Assembly: GCA_027422505.1 (NCBI GenBank) | Contig: JAPQWV010000491.1 | Location: 248,001 to 312,000 of the forward strand | DNA: 64,000 nt | Source of the DNA: Craterostigma plantagineum | Taxonomy: Eukaryota > Streptophyta > Magnoliopsida > Lamiales > Linderniaceae | Reading direction: 5' to 3' | Part shown: positions 46,370-59,338 of the stretch, piece by piece | How the letters are laid out: each line of letters begins with the position of its first letter | Position numbering within the stretch: the first letter of the stretch is position 1 | Made by a program: the position numbers and the translations under genes | The notes under the pieces: generated by a model | Told to the model about the DNA's origin: nothing | Database searches by the model: none | The model's input: the letters and a program-made list of their open reading frames with translations, nothing else

Positions 46370-48170
46370 GACTTAGAAATGGATAAAACTAATCCTGCCG
46401 TAGGTACCGCTTATTGCAAATTGTGTCATCATCCCTGTCAATTTAAGTTCGTTCCGAATCAAGGTTGGAGGGGCTCGATGACAAAAAAACCTTCAGAGGG
46501 CGCATAAGTTCGGTGATGATCTAGAGGCAGTAGGAACCGAACCTAGACAACAGCAAATAAACATAGGTACGGGTAGGAATTTTGTTATTAATAAGGAAAT
46601 TTCTAGGAAAGCATTAATTAAATTCGTAGTAATGTGCGAAGAACCCTTTTGCATTGCGGAAAGTGAATGGTTTATCGAATTCACGAGTATGATACAACCC
46701 AGATTCCATAACGTAACACCCTTAGGAAATATGTCTTAGAATGTTTTACAGAATATCAGTCTAGCTTAACTAGTCATCTAGCCAACATTTCATGTAGGAT
46801 TAGTTTGACTACCGATATTTGGACTAACGTTACGTCGAAATCTTATTTAGTGGTCACCGCCCATTGGATTGATGACACATGGACTATGCAAAAACGTATT
46901 CTTTCCCTAGATCCCCTAGTTACGCAACATATAGGAACCACGATTTCGAACTATGTCATGAACGTCATTAACAAATATCATATTCAAGATAAGCTTATGT
47001 CTATCACTTTAGATAATGCTAGTTCAAACAACATAGCGATAGGTATCCTTCGTAGGCATCTAAGGCTTCCTAGACGGCCGACTACTTCATATTAGGTGCG
47101 CTTGCCACATAATTAACTTGTGCGTGCAATGCACTTTCAATGAAATCTTGAGAGATAGCATCGAAAATTTAAGTTTATAGGAAAGTTACTACGTGAACGC
47201 CGATACGGACAGTCATGCAAGCAGACCGTGCAAGCCACCAGACTTACATACAAGAAGTTCCTGTTGTGAGTCCCGACTAGGTGGAACTCGTTACACCACC
47301 TCCTCAGCACTGCGCTACAAGGACTTGTTTACACCATTTTGAAAGTTCGCAGTTGGCACCAGCTCCAGGTATGAGTTACGAGCCGTCGATTGGGATATTG
47401 CAGGTTTGGTTGTGTCCATACTTGAAGTATTCAACGAGGCAACGGAAAATTTTCCGGGGTCCATTACCTGACGTCCCCATTGTTCATACCGAACCTCTTC
47501 GCCATGTGTTACAAGTTCGTCCAGTTTCAGAGTAATCCATACTTGGAGAATTTCATCCAAAGCATGGAGCAGAAGTTCATGAAGTATTGGAAAAATATCC
47601 TAATAGTCCACGGTTTGTCTGCTTTACTCGACCCTAGTTGCGGTGTGGACAGGTTTGATATTTTTTCGATTATTACGCTCAGTTTCTTGGAAAGAACGTT
47701 GACGACCAAAAGACGTCAATTCACGATTCTCTCAAAGAATTTTTTTCTTTTTATGCAGCTGAGCAGGGACACGGTGTTGAGGCACCCATACCAGCGAGCG
47801 AAGTCGGATCGTCGAAAGGACTTTGCGGCCAATGGGACTTCTACGAAGATTGAAGGAGCAAAAGACGAAAAGTAAAACGTGTGCGTCGGGCTCGAAAACA
47901 AACGAGATCCAACTCTACCAGAGCCACAACTTTCAGACTCCCGAAGACTTCGACGTTTTGGGATGGTGGAAGTCGAACACGACGCTTTATCTGACCCTAT
48001 CCGCCATCGCTCGAGACGTTTAGCCGTGCAAGCATCTAGCTTCGCCTCCAAGTCCGCCTTCTCTACATCCGGCCGAATTATCGGAGATCAACGCGCGAGC
48101 CTTAGCCCGACTTCGCTCGCAATGCTCGTATTATTGAAGGATTGGTATTTGGCCGAATCGAAGAACTGAA
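46370..48170 (+). pseudogene. hAT superfamily transposase, decayed
   Basis: An N-terminal BED-type zinc finger relic at about 46400-46480 (AYCKLCHH). The RNase H-like catalytic start at 46805-47095 (TTDIWTNVTSKSYLVVTAHW, KLMSITLDNASSNN). Later RNase H-like fold segments at 47480-47720 (KYWKNILIVHGLSALLDP). The C-terminal dimerisation region is split over two frames at about 47930-48165 (FDVLGWWKSN, then ASKSAFSTSGRIIGDQR and ALVLLKDW-like sequence). Several stops and frameshifts make it non-functional. Confidence 0.88.
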
Positions 48171-48628
48171 GGGAGAATGCCATCGATGAGTTCCGTTCTT
48201 TTAGTTCGGACGAAGATGAAGAGGCCTCGAACATAGTTTTAATTAATAGTCAATTCGAATAAAATGTATTTTTTAAATTTTTGTTTTAGTTTCGATTTTT
48301 TTCCTTTTTGTAATCTTTAAGTAGTTTTTTTTCTTTTTGGTATTTTTAGTAGTTTTTTTCGGTGTAATTTTCTTATCTTTTTTTTTGTTTTTTTTGGAAT
48401 AAAATTTTCGATTTTTTTTTATAAAAATTGTTTCAAAGTTAAAAAAAAAAATTAATGGGCCGAACCTGTTCTGGAACCGGAACCGGCCCATTAGTGGCCC
48501 GTGGTTCAGCTCCGCGGTTCTGGTCCGGTCCCAGGAAAATGGTCCCAAAACTGGAATTGGAACAGTCCTAGAACAGGTAGAACCGGAACCGGCGGAACCG
48601 GCCCGGACCAATTCGTTACCCAGGTCTA
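48171..48628 (+). mobile_element. hAT element 3' end region
   Basis: T-rich tract (48280-48450), then GGAACCGGAACCGG-type subterminal repeats (48466-48605), and a terminus that inverted reads TAGACCTGGGTAACG. A matching 5' terminus is not found in 46126-46370, so the left end is lost or too diverged. Confidence 0.6.
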
Positions 48629-49210
48629 GTCGAGTTCAACCTCCCACTTTTCACAAGCTCATAACTTTCGTTAGGGTGAAAATTAGCGGAAGGTGTGAAC
48701 TAGGGGACGTGAAGTTTTGTAAACCGTGGTTGAGTTGAATAAATCAGAGCTCCGTTGGTCAGTGGAGTAGGCCTGAAATCGGGGCCGAACCACGTAAATC
48801 TGTGTTTGTTTTCCTGGTGTTTTTCATCTGCGTTTCCGATTCGATTGAGCTTTGTGATAGCTTCAATCGGATTAGATCCACGAACACATGCATAAACACA
48901 ATAGAAAGACGAGTCGATTGCAGCTCATTGATCATTATATGGGATAACTAGGGACAAAAAATATTGGTTTTAGATTCGGACATGATTATATTGGTTAGTG
49001 CGGACTAACTGTTGATCTTAGTAGTTCATTTTTACGGACAAAATAAGTTGAAGTCATCTTTCCGTTCTAAGTTACTTTGTCGAAAAAAGAATCGAAAACA
49101 CACTTTTGTTTTGACATATTAACAGAGTTACATATTTTACCATTAGCATATATTGAACAACAACATTAGTAAGGTTAAAGTTTAAAATTTTTGCCTAGTA
49201 AGTGATATAC
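48629..49210. other. LTR-like relic and AT-rich DNA
   Basis: About 48660-48960 contains GCCGAACCACGTAAATCTGTG, a phrase common near the U5 part of plant copia LTRs, so this may be an old solo LTR fragment. No ends can be defined. 48961-49210 is AT-rich. TAC at 49208-49210 is the TSD of the CACTA element. Confidence 0.35.
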
Positions 49211-49863
49211 CACTAGTACAGAATACAAAATAGGCGACGGTTGTTTTAGGCTATAGGCGGCAGTTTCGGCTATGCTAAGCTCACCGACGCGCATAATAAG
49301 ATCTATAGGCGTACGGTTGTTAATCGTCGCTTAGTTTTGTTACGAAAACCATCGCTTATTATTAGATTATCATCGCCGGTTATCTAAAACAACCGACACT
49401 GTTGGAGCAAAAAGACAGCGACGGTTTGCCCCAACAACCGACACTGGCTTATATATTTTTTAATATATTCAATTTATTTTTGAACACACCCTGTACAACC
49501 CAAATCAAACCAAAAACCAAACTTTTCCATGAAAATCAAGTAATAATAAATATCAACGTTAATATCCAACTGATCCAACATAAAATATCCAATTAATCCA
49601 ACATATAATCCAACTAATCGAACATCAACTACACTCGTGTACGTCGAAATATAAACAAATAAAACTACAACAATCACATCACCAGACAAATTTCTTTTGA
49701 AAATTCTGCCCACAACTCGCGAATCTCTTGAATCGTTGCGTTGTTGTAAACGATATCTTCTAATACCCTAACACTGGCCAAGAACAAACGCATTATTATT
49801 AGAACATAAAAATAGACTAAGATAGTTATTTGCAAATCTACGTGATGATACAAAGTATCATAC

Positions 49864-49968
49864 CTTTACCAAATTGTTTCGACCTTCTCCAATGATTCGT
49901 AAGAGCTCAAACATATATCGCATGACATAGTAGCCACACAATTCACTATCAGACGGTTGTCGAGGGCA
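49864..49968 (-). pseudogene. Ulp1-like (C48) protease exon in CACTA-1
   Basis: Minus strand encodes CPRQPSDSE, LCGYYVMRYM and FELLRIIGEG without interruption. CGYYVMRYM is the catalytic-cysteine motif of the SUMO-protease-like domain carried by many plant CACTA elements. A splice acceptor (ATATAG) precedes it and a donor (AAG|GTATGA) follows, so this looks like a true exon. The rest of the gene is mostly missing. Confidence 0.75.
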
Positions 49969-50465
49969 CTATATTTTGAACAATAACTAAATATTATAAG
50001 AATCAAAATAAAAAAATACTTTCAAATTGTAGAATTAATGTGTACCTTGCATGCGTTCCAACTAACTGGGGATGTTTCTTACTTTGAACCGCACCAACGA
50101 ATGTTGTCGTCTTTATTGCCCTGAAAATCAGAAATTATGTACAAGATAATTAAAATAAATGATGAAGAAACTATATAAACTAGAACTTTTCATATCTTAC
50201 GCATTTAGGCGTTCACGAATAGCTAACTTCCGCAGGCCCGCCCTTGTTCGCGGCAAAGTCGATTGCCAACAATACCAAATGACTCCTAAAACTCGTAAAA
50301 AAGTAAACTTAATCACGTATGAAGCAAACCTCTAAGAAATATAACATACAAGATAAGTAGAGTAACTCACCCTTCACAGTAAGATGCAAGAAAATAATTA
50401 CATGACTTGTCAGACAAACTGGGCACTTATTAGCAAATTCGTACTTGCCCCTATAAAGTACGCAA

Positions 50466-50840
50466 TCATTGGGACAAGCATGTTTCGTTCATACTGCAAA
50501 TTAAAGGGCATAACAACTTTTTTGCATCGTACGTCGATGTGGGAAGCTCATTACAGGCAGGAAGCATATCCCAGAATATTTCTAAGAGTGTAGAGAAACA
50601 TTTATCTAAAATTCCAAATTTTGCCTTAACATTCAACAGTTTGAACACAACAGATAGCTTTGTTTATTTTGAACAACCGTCGTGCAAAGGGATCTTGTTG
50701 TCCCTGACTAAACTATCAAAAATTGGAGGGCGTTCTTCAAAATCCTCTTGAACATCGCGAAGCATGTCCTCAATGCGATCATTTTCGTCAGATGAACTGT
50801 CAATTACAACATCGTCGACTGCATTTGGTGGCTCTACTTA
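50466..50840 (-). pseudogene. TNP2 transposase N-terminal fragment in CACTA-1
   Basis: KLLNVKAKFGILDKCFSTLL and NELPTSTYDAKKLLCPL (50648-50466) match the corresponding region of the CACTA-2 TNP2 at 58980-59130. Upstream, on the same strand to about 50840, a region like the acidic start of CACTA-2 TNP2 can be traced with frame breaks. The rest of the transposase has been deleted. Confidence 0.78.
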
Positions 50841-52394
50841 CTACTTGATTCACCGACACAACTAGCTTTAGTGACGGTCTCACCGTGCCGTATCCAACAA
50901 GTATACCCGGGTTTAAAATCGGTAGTTATCAGATGTTCCTTAACAGTCGCACATTACACCACCGTAAGTTATTACAATTACGACAAGGACATGTAATCTT
51001 TGATTGCCTCTTTCTTCTCCTATTTTGTTTCACACATTTCAAAAATTCGTCTACGCCATTCAAAAATTCAGTTGTTGTCCGATTACTATATAACCAACTC
51101 CGATACATTTAGAAGAACCTAAAGGATAGGACGAACTTTTTCAAATAATTCGCACAAGCAAACATAAGTTCACATATAATCGACAAACGGGCTTCAGGGT
51201 CCTAATCACTCCAACCTAATACATCTGAAACACTCACAATCACTAGTGTTTGAACTTCCATATTGAAGAAAAATTCGGCAGCATTTCCCCATTGTTCTCC
51301 AAGTAGACGAAAAATATGAAAAGGATATATATCCAATTCATATGTCTACCCAGAGAACATTTTAGGGAAATGAAACCAAATCCTTCATCAATATCGAAGC
51401 TCAAACACACATTGACAACATAAAGCGATAATAAGTGTCTAAGAACGGTCCCAAAATGGGGACCACTCAAGATTTCCTCTTATTGATCAAATCTTGAACA
51501 GATAGCTAAGCTTATAACATGCCATAAGCATATATATTGGAACAATTAAACACATGTTCATTTGAAGAAACACAATTAAAACACATAACATAGTTAAAAT
51601 AATCACCTTAAATGCCCGAATGAAGGTCAATGCACCAATTCGCGCTGCCCGATAGTAGATATACCTGAATGGACCTCAGTTAATCACAATGCAACCCCAG
51701 AACAAGCCCAAAAGCACAAAATTCCGAGCCCCTCGTACAAAACCCTAGTTTTCGCAAAAATACCCAAATCAATACATTAACATCGAATTCATACATACTG
51801 ACACCAACATATTCCTATAACACAAATAAAATGAAAAGAATGACCAATTATGACCAAATTAGACGTAAATCGGAACACCAAATCGAAAATCGAAATATCA
51901 ACCGAAATTTCAAATCGAAGAAATACGAACATACCCCCGAAGACGCACCTTCATCGTAGATTTACTCACAATCGTCACCATAACTGTATGTGAAAGGACA
52001 TTCGAATTCGCCGGAATCGCCTAAGGGTCGTTTTCTTCGCAATTTGGGACTAAAAAATATTTTGCGGGTTTGTATTTAAAACAATATGCGTCAGTTGTTC
52101 GCACGTAACCGACGCCTATACCTTATCAGGTTATATGCGTCAGTTATTTTGAAAAACTGACGCTGATTGTGTAAATATAAGCATTGGTTGTTTAACAACG
52201 AACGTTAATTGTCCCCAAAGACAATTAGCGACGGTTTCTGCGTAACAACCAACAGGTATGTCTAAAAAATCTGTACTTTATTATTAAAATACCACCGCGC
52301 TTCAAATAGGCGACGCTTTTGGAGAAACCGTCGCCTATAGTGGTGACGCCTATTACAAGTTCTGTACTAGTGTACATTTGCAATTATCAAATTT

Positions 52395-52865
52395 TGTTGG
52401 GGTGAGCGGTAATATTTCGGGCCCAGCGGAAGGTTTTGAACCTTGAGAAAATTTTATCAGAAGAGTTTAAAGCCGAAATGACACCCAGTGAGAGCGAGAG
52501 ATTTACGCCAATACCGCGCGCCTACCTCCACGGAGAGCACTTGATTTACTATATTGAGAATATTACACCATACAAACTCGAGACCCCTTACCCACCCGGG
52601 TAATGTATTTGTATCAACTACTCCAGTAAAATTACACCCGCTCTCACCCTTATACCCTGATAAGTTTTCTTCACACACTACATTTTCCTCTCGCTCTTAG
52701 ACTCGTATTTGGGGTGTTTTTATCAACAAAGGCTGCTTGCCTTTTTATAGCAACACAATGAAGCCAAAGAACAATAGCTCACTCCTTACGCAAGTGGCTC
52801 CATCATTAATTTTCATATGGCCATTGTTATCTTCTCTGCGTGAGCGGTTGGGAGTGGACCCAACA
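52395..52865 (-). repeat. Cop4 3' LTR, 471 bp
   Basis: On plus it starts TGTTGGGGTGAGCGGTAAT and ends GTGGACCCAACA, followed by the polypurine tract (minus GGCTGGAAGAAGAAT). Confidence 0.87.
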
Positions 52866-53596
52866 ATTCTTCTTCCAGCCACATCCAGCACCTTCTACAC
52901 CAAGTGTTCATCCCAGCGAGTCCGATCTTGAGAGTTGCCCGTTCGTAATACTAGGAACGTCCGTTGGCCTTTCCTGTACCAGCAACACATGGTCCGATTC
53001 AAGAATTCTGGTCCTGCTGCCCCACTTGATTCATTCTGCGGCCAATCCTATGTGCAACTCCCCAACCGAATATACTCGTCGGTGCCGAAGAGGGACTTCG
53101 ATACAACACCTTCACCAGTAGGATTTCCTTCCCACCATCTTCTGCCTTTCCTCCACCCGCGCCATTTTCGTGAACCCATCAAAGTTGAAGTATTATATAC
53201 CATAATCCCACCAGACGATACAACCTTCCAAGCTCTTCTACCTTCCGTAGGACTATTTTTGCCACCGTGTGAATTTCAAGACTCCCCCTGCTATGGAATC
53301 CCATAGCCCTTGGAATCTAACTATCTCAAGCATATTAAAATTCCCACAGCAACTTCGGGACAAAGTCACACCACCCAAGCTCTATCAACTATTTTGATCT
53401 CCATCATTCCAACACATCGAACATCTTAACGATTTTCATCAGTTATGCAGACCGAACTCGTTCGAATTTTCAGAACCATATCAAATTATTCCTCGTAGAG
53501 CAACCTGATACTTCAACACTCAATCTATATCCGTTCATCCTCAGAACGAGTGTCATTATCAGATACTGTGAGAATGTCTCCAAGATAAATTGTGTG

Positions 53597-53971
53597 CTAC
53601 CGCCGTTGTAGAATTTTCCTAGCCGCTCCTGTCCTTCTTCCTCCAAGATGAACAATACCTTCTGATGTGTCTCGGCTCACCACACTCATAACATACCATG
53701 CCCTTCCCACCACCTTGAATGTGGACCTGCTGTTTGCCCCAAATTCCCGTGGCGTATAACCTTCCGCTACGATTCTCTCACACATAGACAATGTGTGGCT
53801 ATCACCATAGGTTGATAGTCTCCTCGTTTCATGCACCAAAAGAGTTAACTGCATTCTATCATCTTCACCGTCTCTTCCGCATAAGATGGTTCCGACCAAA
53901 TTATCATTGGAATCAGAAAGCGAGGTAAGAAGTAAAAGGGCCTTACTTCTTCCCCCAACGAATGACCCCAA
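53597..53971 (-). pseudogene. Cop4 gag relic
   Basis: LLLLTSLSDSNDNLVGTILC aligns with the UBN2-type gag of Cop3. It continues through a basic region to a degenerate zinc knuckle (WYVMSVVSRDTSEGIV) where the cysteines are lost. Flanks show further decayed gag and protease-region sequence. Confidence 0.75.
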
Positions 53972-54463
53972 ATCCTTCAGTGTTCTTCATTTTCATGCTT
54001 TTCCTCGTCACCCTTCATAGCTATAACCAAGCCTTGGTGAACGAGCACGTCATTCACCCCACTTTGTCAAAGAATAAAACCTCTCGTACCAGTTGCTGCG
54101 CTTCCTTCCGTCGCTATTATCCGCACAGAGATTCAACAGTCCGGCCTAAATAGCACTGATCAGATAATTCCCATGAAAGGCTAAATACTTGCCTCTTACG
54201 CAGTATTGTTACAACTTGCCAAAATGCTCCCTCCGCACAAGCTCCGCCTGACACTTCTCCCCTGCACCTAGCACTCCATTAACAATAAACATCTTGCACA
54301 GCCACTTCTTCCAAAGGGAACACGCTGCCTGAACACATTGCAATAAAGAGTTTCGACACAAGGCATCACCTCGTTGAACTTGGCACCCTTGGACCGTTAA
54401 ACCTTTTGATATCTTTTCGGATGTGGAAGATCAGACACAGTTGCAGACTATCAATAAGGCTAA

Positions 54464-54475
54464 GCTCTGATACTG
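54464..54475 (-). promoter_or_regulatory. Cop4 primer-binding site, degenerate
   Basis: Minus strand CAGTATCAGAGC, matching the last nine bases of the iMet-type site. Confidence 0.75.
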
Positions 54476-54477
54476 CT

Positions 54478-54727
54478 TGTTGGGGTGAGCGATAATATTA
54501 TGGGCCCAACGGAGGGTTGATTTTGAACCTTGCGACAATTCTTTTAGGAGAGTGTAAAGCCGAAATGACACCCAGTGAGAACGCGAGAGTTTTACGTGGT
54601 TCCGCCAATACCCCTACCTACACGGAGAGCACTAGATTTACTATATTGAGAATATTACACCATACAAATTTAACGTTCGTGTTTAAACCAAAACTCGAGA
54701 CCCTTAGCCACCCGAAGTAATGTATTT
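54478..54727 (-). repeat. Cop4 5' LTR, truncated to 250 bp
   Basis: Matches 52395-52610. It stops exactly where the CACTA terminus begins, so CACTA-2 inserted into this LTR. Confidence 0.85.
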
Positions 54728-55339
54728 CACTAGTACAGTCGCCAACGTTATTGGTAATGGGCGACCGTTGGTCGCCGAAACCAAGAGCACTGACGCCTAT
54801 CGGGCTATCGACATCCGTTGTTAACGACGCACATGGACGGGGTATCGGCGACTGTTGTTATCTAACAGTCACCCAAAGTAAAAAAGAAATTAAAAAAGTA
54901 GTTCAACAGTCGCCGATAATCAAAGTATCAGCGACTGTTTCTGCTTAACAACAGTCGCCGATAGTTGAAAAAAAATGGAAATAAAAAAGTGCATGGGCGA
55001 CCGTGTTAGCTAACAACGGCCGCCAATTCCATTTTTTTAAATATTTTATTTATTTTTTGCTACCCCAAAAACCTGTATAAGCAGCCCGACAATCCAAAAC
55101 AACATTCTAATGATACACGCCACAGATTGGGAAGTTCAACTCAATATAACCATTAACAATAACCATCTCAATAATATAATTACAAAACAACATATAGTCT
55201 CGGGTCAATTACAAAACAATATGCGAAGTCTTCACCTAAACGATGTGCTCTCTTGCAGACATACTTCAATGGAGTACCTCGCCCACAACTGTCGAACTTC
55301 TTCATGTGATTGTTTGACGTACACGGCGTGTTCCAATAC

Positions 55340-57658
55340 CTAAAGCATTAACACGATTCGTAAAAGCTATAACTGAAGATATTTGATGATTGATGCTTTG
55401 AATTTATCATACATTTGTCAGATTTTGCCGCTGGTAGCCGACATCCCTTGCAACTGTCGTAATGTAGCGCATGACGAAGTTTCCACATATTGACTATCAA
55501 CCGGTTGGCGTGGACACTAAGTTTTAACAAAGATCATATTATATATTTCTATTATCGTTATAATTTCAATCGAAATCGGTCAAAAGAAATGCGAACCTTG
55601 CAAGCTTTCTAAGTAGTAGAGGAAGCATTCTTCTTAACTTGAGGCGCTGCAACATTATCGCGACCTTCATTGCACTGAAATTCAAAAGTGTATAATTAGA
55701 AGCATCTCATATAAAATAGAAGTACACATACTGTTTTTCATATTGCACTTACTTGTTCACGTAATCACGAATCTCAATCTTTCTGATCCCCACCTTAGGT
55801 GCCAACAAGTCAAAAATATATACAATGGCGGCGCCATAATCGATGACCAGAAGTATCAAATGATCACTATAAATACAACAAAAAGCATGTAAAAGAAAAA
55901 CTTTTAATATAAAAAATAAAACAAATCTTATACTTACCCTTCACAGTTAAGGCGCGATGAAATATGTACATGCGTTGTACGAATTTTTGAAAACCGTAGT
56001 CATGTATTAAACTTCTGTGTGGTCATTTTTCATCATGCGTAATAGATTAGGGTTGAAGCACATAATCCCCGACGCAATTTACAGACGAAGATACCTACAA
56101 TGAACGATAGTCAATAAAACTTAACATTAAATTTAAACATAAAAGAAATGAACCTACCTCAAGAGAAAGTTGAATGACGCCAGAATCCAAACTCTCGCCC
56201 TTAAAGAAGTGATTAATATCCGTGACATCGACATCGGAGAATAACGACTCTCCTCCCGGATTGTAGTAAACATCTCTCATAGAGAATACAAAAGAGCAAC
56301 TTAAGCGATCAATACGGGTGGAGAGGTTATTGAATAGATACTGACAATACTTGCCTAGACCCTGAACCAATCTCTCGTCTAAGTGTGCGATATCGTCGTC
56401 ATTGCATTGAACATTGCTGGACTCCAATGACGAGTTCCCTATTCTCAACGTAGGAAGTCCCTACATAGGAAATTACAAATTAATTTATTTGAATTAGATC
56501 AATATTTATATATTTATTTACATACCACATTTGACGATAATGTCAAATCGTAGGGCCACTATACGAAGATGTCCAGTGCATCTCCTAACGTCATAAACTC
56601 CGGGGGTTCGTACAGGAAGATATTCCTCCTCCCTTCCTTGAGCTATGAGATCGACCGTGACTACGACGTTCGATTCGGACACTGGGACATGATGAACAGT
56701 AGCACGTCCCTCGTTCACTGTCCCAAGAGCCACGACTTCTAACGACCCGTCGATTTTACGAATTGCTAGTCGGACCTTCGGATACTACACGATTTCAAAT
56801 GAATAAAACTTAAATATAAAATAAATCCGATACGTTAAATAATAAACTTTAAACAAATAAGTCTTACCGATATGGGATTTGACGAGGGAAATGGTCGAGC
56901 GAGGCCGATCTGAAAGAACTCCGGACAATATGAGCTGGGCGCCGACGCCGGTATTGGGATTGTGTTCATGGTTCGTGTTCGGCATCGACGTCCCAATTTG
57001 AGAGAATATCGAACTCATCTCGGCCCTCACCTCCTCTCTCAATCTGGCCTCCAGCTCGGCCTTCACCTCCTCTCTCAATCTAGCCTCCATCTCGGCACTC
57101 AACTGATCCATCAATAAAAAGCTACTAAAACCCCCGGCCTTCGGTAGGGTTGCCGAACATATCTCGAATGGAGTATTGGAAGGGAAACCCCTAGGATGCC
57201 CATTGTGATCGGGCTTTCCCAAAGCCTTCGTCAATGCATCGTTTTGCCTCGTGGGGACAAATTCTCCTCGGCTCGCTTTTTGGTTCACCCGTGCCTATCA
57301 ATTTGTATCGTTTATTAGTAAACATGACTAATTTCTAAATTCTATACAACAATCGAACTAGTGTGTAAAACTTACGAGTTTCTCGGCTAGCTCCCGGCTC
57401 ACGTCACATGGAAATATAAATGAGACATATTCCATTCTTACGATTTGACTCCGAATGAAGTTTGCCCCTCTTACACTTCCCTCTTTCAATGGCACTATCA
57501 AGTCCGTGGGAAATTAGCGAGGTTGGTAATCGGGTCTTCTTTTCCCAATTGGCCATGTGGCCTCTATAACCCAACGTGCCGAGATGGTGACGATATATAT
57601 TGTGAGATTGATATTGTCTAGCATTCTCACTAATTTCCTGCAATATGAATAAACACAA
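55340..57658 (-). pseudogene. CACTA-2 second gene: Transposase_24-like to C48 protease, broken
   Basis: On the minus strand, in order: ISENARQYQSHNIYRHHLGT (57640-57580); FVPTRQNDALTKALGKPDHN and a helical ARLREEVKAELEARLREEV repeat (57288-57000). These are typical of the plant Ptta/En/Spm Transposase_24 family. Next comes a region with ALGTVNEGRATVHHVP (56733-56518), reminiscent of the domain between Transposase_24 and the protease in such elements. 56448-56095 is unassigned. Finally a Ulp1-type cysteine motif CGNFVMRYITT lies at 55487-55458; relative to CACTA-1 a one-base deletion just upstream puts stops in its frame. Introns are likely but not all defined. Confidence 0.75.
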
Positions 57659-57719
57659 ATTTAATCGATGTCAGTAAAAATAGAATAAATTAATATTTTT
57701 ACCTTCAATGAGACATATC

Positions 57720-59338
57720 TCTGTATGTTGCTACCATATCCAGTGAGAACTTTAATACCTTTAAGACATTCGCAGAAACTCAACTTCTCAGCCTTACTCA
57801 GCGTAAAGCAAGCCGATGGAAGAAAAGTCCTCTTTCATTGTTCTATCGGTGCTAGTTCAGGCCTCATTCAAAGTTCGACCATATCTTGTCTGGCTTTAAG
57901 TCCGTCTTTCATATTACCTGACATATTCAAAAGAGTTCCCACAATACTATCACAAAAAATTTTCTCCACATGCATTACGTCGATGCAATGTCTCACGTCG
58001 AGGTTTTTCCAGTAAGGGAGCTACCAAAATATTAATCGCTTTTTCCATACACTACCGTGTTTTGATGGTTTGCACTTCTTACAAAACTGAACATTAATGT
58101 TTGCGACGATATCACTCACTTCTGTGCCTTTCAGCGGTAATGTAGCCCTCGAAAGCTCGCTCTTTCCGTTAAATAGCGGTAGCAGCTTTTTCTTCGTTCA
58201 ATATTCATGGGTACACGACAGGAATTTCTAATGGACCATGTAAATGTGTTTCCTGCAGTTGTTCGACCACTGGCTATCTGTATTATCCAACAAACTGGAC
58301 ATGCTTTTTTGCCCTTCACACTATAGCCAGACAAATTCCCGTAACCTGGAAAATCATTGATGGTACAAAATATCAAAGCCCGAAGAGTAAATCTTGATTT
58401 TGCGTATGCTTCGTACACCTCGACGTCTTCGGACAATAGTGTTTTCAGATCCTCAATCAACGGCGTCAAGTGTACGTCAATGACATTACCAGGTTGTTTC
58501 GGACCAGATATTAGACACGAAAGCATAATATGCTTTATTTTCATCGAAAGCCATGGAAGGAGGTTGTATATACAAAGCAGCACGTGCCAAGTACTGTGAC
58601 GGCTGCTCAAATCCCCGAACGGGTTTATCCCATCGGCACAAAGCCCAAGCCTTAGATTCCGTACTTCATTTCCAAATGCCGGATACAACGAATGAATGTT
58701 TCTCCATTGGGAGAATCTGCCGGATGTCTCAATTTTCCGTCTTTTTTCCTTTCCTCATCATGCCATCTAAGCATTTTAGCATCATCGGCATTGGAGAACA
58801 TTCGCTTAAATCAGGGAATTATTGGCTGATAACATAGAACCTTAGCAGGAGCCCCACCGACTTCGTCATTTCGCTTGCAATGCCAAGTGTCACACGTCGG
58901 ACACTTATCAGCCGATTCATACTCGCCTCTATAAAGCACGCAGTCGTTTGGACAGGCATGTATTCTTTCGTACTGAAAGTTCAAAGGGCACAACAGCTTC
59001 TTTGCCTCGTAAGTCGACACGGGAAGCTCATTCCTATCGGGAAGCATATCGGCGAGAGTTTCTAAGAGTGTTGAGAAACATTTATCCGAAATCCCGAATT
59101 TAGCCTTAATATTCAACAATTTGAGCACAGCAGACAATTTTGTGTATATAGAACATCCATTGGACAAAGTGATACTGTTGTCCCTAACTAGACTATCAAA
59201 TATGGGAGGACGTTCATCGAATTCCTCTTGAACATCACGGAGCATGTCCTCAATACGATCATCATCAGATGAATAACAGTCAGCTAAAACATCGTCGTCT
59301 GCCTCGGCTCGCACTCTTGTACTAGATCCATCACCCAC
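57720..59338 (-). pseudogene. CACTA-2 TNP2 transposase, broken
   Basis: N-terminal part 59338-58811: acidic start, IFDSLVRDNSITLSNG, LLNIKAKFGISDKCFSTLLE, then the zinc-type CPNDCVLYRGEY...KCPTCDTWHC. After a frame break, 58688-58131 carries the TNP2 core: YPAFGNEVRNLRLGLCADGI (with the D of CADG), GPKQPGNVIDVHLTPLIEDL, FTLRALIFCTINDFPGYG and KKACPVC. After a further gap, LPYWKNLDVRHCIDVMHVEK and SIVGTLLNMSGNMKDG are readable at about 58020-57900. The C-terminal third is missing. Would bind and cut CACTA ends if intact. Confidence 0.88.

Larger units (their letters stand above)
49211..52372 (-). mobile_element. CACTA (En/Spm) deletion derivative CACTA-1, 3162 bp
   Basis: Both ends read CACTAGTACAGAA inward, and the element is flanked by the 3 bp TSD TAC (49208-49210 and 52373-52375). 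Subterminal repeats of the type TAGGCGACGGTTG lie at both ends (49230-49450 and 52080-52350). The inside keeps only the start of TNP2 and one exon of a Ulp1-like protease on the minus strand. Confidence 0.95.
52395..54727 (-). mobile_element. Short copia element Cop4 without integrase or RT, 5' LTR interrupted
   Basis: Minus orientation: 5' LTR starts at 54478 and is cut at 54727 by CACTA-2. Primer-binding site at 54475-54464. gag relic at 53971-53597. 3' LTR at 52865-52395. Clearly related to Cop3 in LTR and internal sequence (shared ATGACACC, CTACCTCCACGGAGAG and TTTAAAGCCGAAATGACACC-like words). The rest of the 5' LTR is not found. Confidence 0.82.

Noticed and set aside
48629..48960. Solo LTR near the hAT end
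   Set aside because: Only one LTR-like phrase. No TG...CA ends, TSD or second copy could be found, so it is kept as a low-confidence note.
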